A DNA stretch of 64,000 nucleotides from Calonectria ilicicola. Lineage: Eukaryota > Ascomycota > Sordariomycetes > Hypocreales > Nectriaceae. A program made the translations under genes and the position numbers. The notes under the pieces are model-generated. The model was not told where the DNA came from. It ran no database searches and saw nothing but the letters and a program-made list of their open reading frames with translations. Where the stretch lies: the NCBI GenBank assembly GCA_020809705.1, contig CP085832.1, positions 4,278,001 to 4,342,000 on the forward strand. Reading direction: 5' to 3'. Positions 56,981-64,000 of this stretch are shown here, piece after piece (positions within the stretch are counted from its first letter, which is position 1; each line of letters opens with the position of its first letter).

Positions 56981-58762
56981 ATGTTGGACGATACCTTAAC
57001 CTATCTCATCAAAGATGGATATCGACAAGCCGGTAACGCTCGTTCAGCCCATGGTCACTCTTGGCGACATCAATTAGAGCACTATGAAGAACATATGGAC
57101 CATCTAGAGGCTTCAGCGAAAATTCGACTTGTCCAAGAACTTCTTTGTGTGCGATCGCCGGAGCCACCTCTACCAGAACATATTCTCCAAAAGCTTGACG
57201 CCATTCTGGGCATTCAGAGGTCTCATCGCATGCTCACTCAAGCTGGGTCTCTCACGCCAGTAGCCGTATCAGAACAAGGAGTAAGGCTTGTTCTATGGAG
57301 AGGAGATATCACAGCTCTGGCCGATGTGACTGCTATCACCAACGCTGCCAATGGTCAAATGTTGGGGTGCTTTCAGCCCACTCATCGCTGCATTGACAAC
57401 ATCATCCACAGCTGGGCCGGTCCAAGATTACGCGCCCAATGCTTTGAGGTAATGCAAAACAGAGGCGACGACTTGATGCCAGGAGAAGCACTTGCCACGA
57501 GAGGATATAGCCTTCCGACTCCCAATGTGATACACACTGTTGGTCCACAACTGCGAAGAGGCGCTGCTCCCACGGAAGAAGAGAAGGAACAACTTGCCCA
57601 GTGCTATAGATCCATTCTCGAGACTTTGGAGTCGCTGCCCGCGAATGAGGACGGGCGTAAGTCAGTTGCGCTTTGCTGCATTTCGACTGGACTATTTGCC
57701 TTTCCCGCTCAACAAGCAGCCGAAATAGCCACCCAAGCTGTTTTTGACTGGTTGAAGCAGTATCCTTCAACAACAATCACCGACATCATCTACAACACTT
57801 TCACGGAAGCGGATACTAAAATCTATCAAGACGTTCTTACCTCTTTTCCGGACGGATGGTCACCCTATTTGGAAAAACCCACCCCTCCTTTGATTCAAGC
57901 AGGCTCACTTGGCCTTGCGCGCAGATGGCTGGAGTCGGCAGATGCGGTCATTGTTACTGCAGGTGCGGGTTTATCCGCCGCTGAAGGACTTGACTATAAC
58001 TCCATAGAGCTCTTCAAAGAGCACTTTCATGGGTTCCTAAAATATGGATTGAGAACCTTGTATTCTGTTTTTGGATTTTCCAGGTGGCCATCTGAGGAGG
58101 ACCGATGGGGCTACTACTTTACACATCTCAACTTGGTTAAACAATGGCCAAAGTCACCCATCTACCAGCGGCTGCTCTCGTTTCTGGATAAATTTGGACC
58201 AAATGCCCACGTTCGAACTTCCAATGCCGATTGTTTCTTTGTCGCTAACGGCTGGTCTGCGGAGCAAATATCTACGCCTCAAGGATCGTACGCAGTTTTG
58301 CAATGTTTGAAGAACTGCCGTCCAGATGCAACTGTCGAGTCGTGGCCATTGGTCAAGGATGCACAGTCATCACTAGATCCCACAACCCAAAAACTTACCG
58401 ATCCCGAAAAGATCCCGATATGCCGATTTTGCGGGGGCAAGATGTTTATTTGTGTGCGAGCTGGGTCCTGGTTCAACTCCAAACCATTCCACAGTGGAGA
58501 GGTTCGATGGGCAGAATTCAAAAAGAGAGTTCTCCAAGAAGGCAAGAAAGTTGTCATATTAGAGCTGGGAGTTGGCATGAACACACCAGGCGTACTAAGG
58601 TGGCCAAATGAAGACCTCGTGTCCGAGACTGACGGAAATGTCAAGCTCGTGCGAGCTGGGCTTGGGCTGGAAGTAGCAGTCCCCTTTGACTTGGAGGAAG
58701 CAGGTCTGGCTACTAGTATCGAGGGAGATTTAAAGGCGACCATCTTTCAACTATTTGATTAG
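56981..58762 (+). CDS. zinc macrodomain-SirTM sirtuin fusion
   Basis: Intron-less protein of 593 aa joining two enzymes of ADP-ribosylation. After a helical head (1-90), the macrodomain (~95-290) shows LVLWRGDITALADVTAITNAANG, the zinc-type motif GCFQPTHRC (Cys130, His135, Cys137), VIHTVGP and CCISTGLFAFP; such macrodomains remove ADP-ribose from protein. The C-terminal sirtuin (~305-593) has VIVTAGAGLSAAEGLD, TSNAD (413-417) in place of the usual TQNID, PQGSY where deacetylating sirtuins have a catalytic His, a Cys4 zinc site (442, 446, 481, 484) and ELGVGMNTP. These are marks of class M (SirTM) enzymes, which act as ADP-ribosyltransferases rather than deacylases. In bacteria SirTM and the macrodomain are separate genes in an operon with a lipoyl carrier (GcvH-L); here writer and eraser are one polypeptide. 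The target protein is unknown. Confidence 0.9.
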   Translation: MLDDTLTYLIKDGYRQAGNARSAHGHSWRHQLEHYEEHMDHLEASAKIRLVQELLCVRSPEPPLPEHILQKLDAILGIQRSHRMLTQAGSLTPVAVSEQGVRLVLWRGDITALADVTAITNAANGQMLGCFQPTHRCIDNIIHSWAGPRLRAQCFEVMQNRGDDLMPGEALATRGYSLPTPNVIHTVGPQLRRGAAPTEEEKEQLAQCYRSILETLESLPANEDGRKSVALCCISTGLFAFPAQQAAEIATQAVFDWLKQYPSTTITDIIYNTFTEADTKIYQDVLTSFPDGWSPYLEKPTPPLIQAGSLGLARRWLESADAVIVTAGAGLSAAEGLDYNSIELFKEHFHGFLKYGLRTLYSVFGFSRWPSEEDRWGYYFTHLNLVKQWPKSPIYQRLLSFLDKFGPNAHVRTSNADCFFVANGWSAEQISTPQGSYAVLQCLKNCRPDATVESWPLVKDAQSSLDPTTQKLTDPEKIPICRFCGGKMFICVRAGSWFNSKPFHSGEVRWAEFKKRVLQEGKKVVILELGVGMNTPGVLRWPNEDLVSETDGNVKLVRAGLGLEVAVPFDLEEAGLATSIEGDLKATIFQLFD

Positions 58763-59033
58763 AATAGAATAGATCACTGTGCATATAGAAGGCTTAGCAT
58801 AAGATTCAAAATTCTAAATAATTTCCAATAATAATATTACAAGATTACCTCCCTCTATTCCATTTCGTCTAAAAACGCTTTTATAAGAAGCCTGCGGGGT
58901 ATAAGGCAATAGGACGACAGTAAAGACCCTCATGGAGGGTCCAAGATGCCGTCTAGTGCAAAAGTGCTATCAAAGACAATTAATCTAGACATATGTGTCG
59001 AAGACCACAGCCATTCGAGCTGTCATCCAATTT

Positions 59034-60082
59034 TCACTTCCTGTGGTCGTGTTTTATATCTCCCCAAAACTTCTTGACATTTGCGACATATTCCTTGATT
59101 GAATCCTCAAGTTCCTCTTTTGTTTCGGAATGGGCTTGAGATTGCGTGTCGGATTGAGCTTCGCCAGCTTCACGGCGAGCCTTCTTTTCCCTCTTCTTTT
59201 GTTCCTTTAGTTCCATTTTAGATTGCCATCGTGCAACAATCAGGTCCCTAGCAATCTTGGGAGAGATTAAGGACAACTCCTCATCTAGCTTGGCTCGGGT
59301 AATGACTTTGCCGTTGCACAAGGCTTTGACTAAGCTGTCGACCAAATGCTGGCAGTTGTTTGAAAGAAGACGGTAATTAGGGTTTGCATTCATGTGATCC
59401 ATTCCTGGGCTTGCGGTTAGAAAAGAAAGTCGACTTTACACGAGGAGGATACCAAGGAATAATGTGCTGGCTCACCTGCTTGTTGGATCTCGCTGTGCGT
59501 CTTGGTCGTTTCTCCGACATAGTACGCAGAAGACCAGCTGTTTACAAATTCGGGAGTTATCTCATTCACGCGGAAATAGTTCTTCCCGAGAGCGTGAAAC
59601 TCTACCCGATCACTCATCAAATCGTAGCAATAGTCAAAGTCAAAACCGCGGCCAATCACGCATATGGCCCAGTGGCTTACGCTGTCTAAACTCATGCCGA
59701 CGTGCTTGGCTAAAAGCGAGTACGACAGCTCCGAGAGCTCAAATGCCCCGAACGCGATGGGAACGGTCACCAAAAAGACTGCCTTGTGTCTAGTCTTGCC
59801 GTCGTACTGCAACGGGGCCATCTCCGACGCCGAGTCGCCTGTGACCTTGCTCGATATCAAGTTCAAGAATTCATTTCTCTTGCGTATCTCTTCTGCTAAT
59901 TTTGGGTCTAAACGCTCCCTGATGCCGCGTGTTGTTCCCTCCCTGCAAGATGACGGTGGTTAGCGTTGTCCTCGGAAGCGACGGCAACAAAAATAACGGT
60001 TTATTTACCATTTCTTCGAGATGGATGAGTATGCGGCCCCGCCAGCGGTAGCCAGCTTGGAAAACGCATCGAAACCTCCCAT
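59034..60082 (-). CDS. permuted papain-like (NlpC/PPPDE-type) protein
   Basis: Protein of 303 aa. Exons are 60082..60009, 59942..59476 and 59404..59034; introns gtaaat...tgcag and gtgagc...cccag. The order is His first (SHWAICVIG, His115), then a beta-rich stretch with YYVGET, then Cys in LLSNNCQHLVDSLVKAL (Cys198). A His-before-Cys order with NNCQHL is the pattern of circularly permuted papain-fold families (PPPDE, LRAT, permuted NlpC/P60), so thiol peptidase, deamidase or acyltransferase chemistry is possible. The C-terminal ~80 residues are a charged coiled-coil-like region (KMELKEQKKREKKARREA). The exact family is uncertain. It is convergent with the macrodomain-SirTM gene, stops about 270 bp apart. 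Confidence 0.75.
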
Positions 60083-60956
60083 TATCGATCAGCTACGTCA
60101 CATCCAGATAGGCGCATATAAAACTGGAGAGAGTTCAGAAGGCTCAACTTTCAAGTGCCACACTCTTCAGCCTTTGTCCCGTTTTTACTACGTGACCAAA
60201 ATTTGCCATGTGACTATGCCGTAAGTGGTTAGCCTGGAACGCGACCAGAAGCCGACGTGGATTGTTCGGCAGTGCGGTGGCTGTGCTTTGGCTGTGCCTT
60301 CGCTATACCCACTTCCCGAGGCAGAATTCCGCCAGGAGAAATTGCATTTGAGCATTAAATGATCTCTCATTATGTCAGGATTTGGGCTGAGATACACAGG
60401 AGTTATAAACTCCCACGTGGATAGCCTTGGTTAGTATGTGAATACCCCACAATCAGGAGTCGATGATCTCATTCCCGAGCACCTCAAACGGTGGGGTTAG
60501 TGGGAGAACACGAGATTGGCTCTCCTGTAGTGTGGCGTCATCTCAGTTTATCGCGGATTTATTATATGATCCTCACATTAACTCTCAGGGGCCAACTCAA
60601 CTCTTCGGACTTTGATCCCGGTGCGGGGTTGGCATGACACCATCGCCAAAAGAGTGCGGGGCCGTAATCCGGAGTACAACTGAAGTTTTTTGTTTCGCTG
60701 GAATCGCGTCTCATGCTGCATCTGCCCTCGTGTCGAGGGAACCAATCAATGAATCGATGCTTGTGAGCCCAAGTGGACCCATGATGCCAAGATTTCTCCA
60801 GCGTTCAAGACGACATCTCAAACCTCACATATCACTTCAGATTTACCACAAGGGAAAAAAGGTCAAAGTAAGACGTCACTCTATTAGTTTTAGTACCCAA
60901 ATTTTATATATATATACAGTTTTTTAACAGACTAGAATTTCGGTTAGCTTCGAATG
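60083..60956. other. intergenic region
   Basis: Upstream of the papain-like gene and downstream of the following SDR. One 97-codon frame (60634..60927) has no support. Nothing else was seen. Confidence 0.45.
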
Positions 60957-61945
60957 TTAGGGAAGGCACTCAAGATACTCACTTCCAATGACACCGTTCA
61001 CGGGGATATCAATCGATGTGGTGTAGCTAGCAGCATCACTCAGGAGGTACACGTAGGCACCACCGAGTTCCTGGACCTTAGCCAAACGAGGCATTCCGCC
61101 GTAGTACTTAAGCTGCTGTTCCCAGTCGGGCTGCTGGGGAACCCAGTAGGTCATGGCGGTCTCGACGAGACCTGGCGACACAGAATTGACACGGATGTCA
61201 TACTTGGCCCATTCCATAGCTAGGGTGTGGGTCATGTTGCGAACACCAGCCTTGGATGCACCGTAGGGAGCGGATGGCACACGCTGGAGGTTTGTTAGAA
61301 AAATTATTGTCATTGATTTCTCCAACAATGTTACTTGCCTTGTTAGGTCGGTATGAAGCCATGGAAGCTGTGAAAACAATGGAGCCCTTGATTCCCAGCT
61401 TGATGAATGCTCGAGCAGCAGCACGAGCACTGTAGAAAGCGCCGAAAAGCTATCAAGTGGCATCACGTTAGTCTCTTGGTGACACATGATTTCAGGCAAA
61501 CATACGTTGATAGCAAAGAGCTGGTGGATTTCCTCCTCAGTAAAGTCCAGTGCGGCCTTGTGGTTTGTTCGGCCAGCATTGACAACCATTCCGTGAATAG
61601 CACCGGCTTCCTCGACAATCTTCTCAACTGCAGCTGTGACGCTGGCCTCCTTGGTAGAGTCGGCTTGGATAGACTTCAACTTTCCGGGATACTTCTTCTC
61701 AGCCTCGGCGAACTCCTCACCAGGTTCGGCCAAGTCGATCGAGTAAACGACCTGGGCACCATTGTCAAGACAGCATTGGGCAACACCCAGACCAATTCCT
61801 CGGTTGGCACCGGTAACTAATCCTCAGCTTTAATACTCGGTGTTGAGGTTGGATAGACACGTGTTGACTTACTGGCGATAACCTTTCCTGCCAGACCAAC
61901 CTGGGTCTGAACCTGAAGGGGGGCAACCTCTGCACTGGTGCTCAT
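60957..61945 (-). CDS. SDR-family polyol/ketose reductase (sou2-like)
   Basis: SDR of 273 aa. Exons are 61945..61873, 61816..61506, 61449..61339 and 61283..60957. The third intron starts with GC (aag|gcaagt); the others start with GT. Spliced motifs are VIAITGANRGIGLGVAQCC (about 23-41), MVVNAGRTNH, IVFTASMASYRPNK and the catalytic PYGASKAG, then RVNSVSPGLVETAM and IPVNGVIGSEYL. The layout and these motifs fit the fungal group of NADP-mannitol/sorbose/xylulose reductases (Sou2-like), cytosolic enzymes of polyol metabolism. Exact sugar unknown. A palindromic TATA-like cttataag lies about 140 bp upstream. Confidence 0.88.
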
Positions 61946-62900
61946 GTTGATAGAATGCTTCTTTGGCTATTTTTTAATAGAGAATGGAGGAGTATAGGGA
62001 GAAAATATGATCCCGTGTTAACAATGCAAGTTCAAGATGTAAAGAAAGACAAAACAGAATCGGTTCGGAAGATGAAGCCCATCTTATAAGAAATCCATTC
62101 TGCGTTATAAACCCAACTAAATCATTTAACCGAGTCAGCCAAAACTCTCAAAAGACCAACAACCAATGTCCCTTGATGCGAGAATGGGTCGACAGTGGTA
62201 CAGTCCTCCCCGCGATGAGCGATCGGTGGAGCCCCCTAAGCAGCCCAAGCTCCACTAATCCCCGACACGCGGTAGGCTGCGTTTCCCTCGGCACGAGGGC
62301 ATCACGCGCCAGGCCAGCTCGGAAGTTATTGGGTGCAAGTGCGTGATATGTTGCGACAGCGGAACAATTTACATCTGGTTTGTATTAATACAGGTATTTT
62401 TGCATGCACCATTCCTAAATACAATGTAACGTGTTACTGATACTTGTGTGTTGGCCTGCTTGTACCGACAAGTTGCATACACCATTCATTGCATGCTGAG
62501 TGTGCACGCCGAAAATCACCACAATGTGGCGTGAAATTACAGTCATGGGGGAAATATTTATATAATAGAAGCTATCCAATATTTTTTCCATTTCTGTAGA
62601 TATTCCCATCTCATCTAAAAATCGTCCGTCTCAACCTAAACATACTAAGCTAGCTTCTTCCCCAGAATGAAACCCGTGGAGATGGCTCACGCTAACTTGG
62701 TGAGGGGTTGTGGGGACGCTCATCGTGAAAAATGCGCTACCAACCTCAACGTCACAAGCTCCCGCTGACACAGATGCGATGTCAGGTCACTCATGGTATC
62801 GATCAGTAATCGTGACTTGAATTAGACTTGATATTAGGGCAAGGAGCGGTACCCACGTTCATGGTCGCGTCTTCTTCCACGTCCAAGCCCCAGCGATTCA
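61946..62900. other. divergent promoter region
   Basis: Between the sou2-like SDR and the Zn2Cys6 gene at the right edge, transcribed away from each other. It contains cttataag (62083..62090) as a TATA-like element for the SDR. No gene is supported. Confidence 0.5.
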
Positions 62901-64000
62901 ATGGCCAGCGGCAGTCCAGAAGCCCCCACAAGCCCCCAGCCAGAGCCCCGTTTCACCCGTAATCGCTTGTCTCGCGGAAAGGGCCTACGCAAAAAGACTG
63001 GGTGGTAGGTGGCTAAACCACACGCATGCACTGCTTTGCCACATTTTACTAATTTTATCTTGGTGAGAGCAGCTTGACTTGCCGCCGTCGGCATGTCAAA
63101 TGCAATGAGGCCAAGCCAGTATGTGGTGGCTGCGAAAAGCGCAAGATTCTATGTGCGTACGAAGGCCAGGGTCATGTCAGTAACACTCCGAGTTCTGGCA
63201 GCGCAACCGGGCTGAAACGTGCAGCTGTCGATTCAGAAGAGCAGGAGCAGGTTCAACAGAGCAATGCTGTCGATGGGATATCACCTCTCGAAACACCCAC
63301 TTATGCAGCAATACCTGGCTTTGCAGCAGCCTCCAACTCATCATCTAGCCACGGCGTAGATACACCAAGTGCCAGGTGGCTAGGTCTTTTGATAGGAGAC
63401 GCCGTTCTCAACCATGGAGATCTCAATGAGGCAGATTTTGCGGATGGTAGGCTCGGAATATTTGGTGATTCGGCAATCCAAACCCCGGTACCGATAGCTG
63501 GATCAAATCCGCCCACGCCCGTTCAGGTTAAGCATTCGACCATGCATTTTGGGACCTCTCAATCATCAAATGCGTCACTACAGGAGCGATTGCCACGACT
63601 TGGTAGAGACCAGATTTCCGAAAAGCAAGCCTGGCACTCTGAAGAGCCTATCAAACTCACCCCGCAAGAACGCATGATATTTCAACACTTTGTGAGGCAT
63701 ATCAGCCAGTGGGCAAGTATATCAATAAAATTGAACATATTTTTGGTTCTCTATTGCTAATCAAAAGAAACAGATAGACTTTTTTGAGCCAAAGAAGCCA
63801 TTTGGTACATTTGTGCCGCATCTCGCTGTAAGCTCAATATCAATGCGCGTCATTTTCCCATGTTAATTGTTGATAAGATGCACAGCTTTGGGTTAATTAA
63901 TGCAATATTAGCCCTATCCTCACGGCATCTCTCTCTAGAAACCAGCTACTCACATAATTACGTCGGATTTAGCCGCCCCGACCCTAGTGATGCAATCAGA
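62901..64000 (+). CDS. Zn2Cys6 transcription factor, partial at right edge
   Basis: N-terminal ~343 aa of a fungal regulator; it continues past the window. Exons are 62901..63004, 63073..63712, 63774..63827 and 63878..64000 (open). The first intron splits the first zinc Cys codon; splicing gives LRKKTGCLTCRRRHVKCNEAK, then PVCGGCEKRKILC, a complete C6 cluster at residues ~35-61. Ser/Pro-rich sequence follows. The third exon joins HISQW to IDFFEPKKPFGTFVPHLA across a GC-AG intron (tgg|gcaagt...acag); an in-frame GT-AG alternative would insert three residues, but the GC form gives the usual family motif. The last exon reads FGLINAILALSSRHLS, the start of the fungal regulatory domain. Divergent from the sou2-like SDR, which it may control (inference). 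Confidence 0.85.

Noticed and set aside
59384..59963. Overlapping plus-strand frames
   Set aside because: Antisense to the spliced papain-like gene, whose introns and motifs are convincing.

Overview
The window is genomic DNA of a filamentous ascomycete (Pezizomycotina; probably Sordariomycetes, genus not assignable from this sequence alone). The evidence is short spliceosomal introns (50-120 bp), Zn2Cys6 regulators, a HET-domain gene, fungal-only families (DUF3433, DUF6536, 2EXR) and scattered genes on both strands with long non-coding gaps. I rebuilt 22 protein genes by following GT-AG or GC-AG introns and keeping the reading frame. All are complete except the last, which runs off the right edge.

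Layout. 0.8-15 kb: a HET-domain gene, a very large DUF3433 membrane protein, an SDR, a secreted Cys-containing protein of unknown function and a 2EXR protein with a very acidic tail. A diverged ~400 bp repeat occurs twice here. 15-19 kb: an NmrA-like protein and a DUF6536 membrane protein. 20-26 kb: an O-methyltransferase, an SDR and a divergent Zn2Cys6 regulator that look like a small pathway cluster. 26.5-36 kb: a small NIF3/YqfO-insert-like protein, then a proline-metabolism block (pyrroline-5-carboxylate reductase, P5C dehydrogenase, proline dehydrogenase and an AAAP amino-acid transporter). All four promoters of the block share a CGG-N-CCG element. 36.8-52 kb: a secreted bicupin oxalate decarboxylase, a 1285-aa Pls-type single-module NRPS (adenylation, carrier, six membrane helices, three tandem C-like domains; the family of epsilon-poly-L-lysine synthetase), an SDR with six introns and a quinate-permease-like MFS transporter. 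54-64 kb: a general amino-acid permease, a macrodomain-SirTM sirtuin fusion, a protein with a permuted papain-like His/Cys arrangement, a sou2-like SDR and a truncated Zn2Cys6 regulator.

The strongest functional stories are the proline block with its shared operator-like motif, the poly-amino-acid synthetase, and the one-protein ADP-ribosylation writer/eraser pair. No rRNA genes, confident tRNAs, CRISPR arrays or intact transposons were found.
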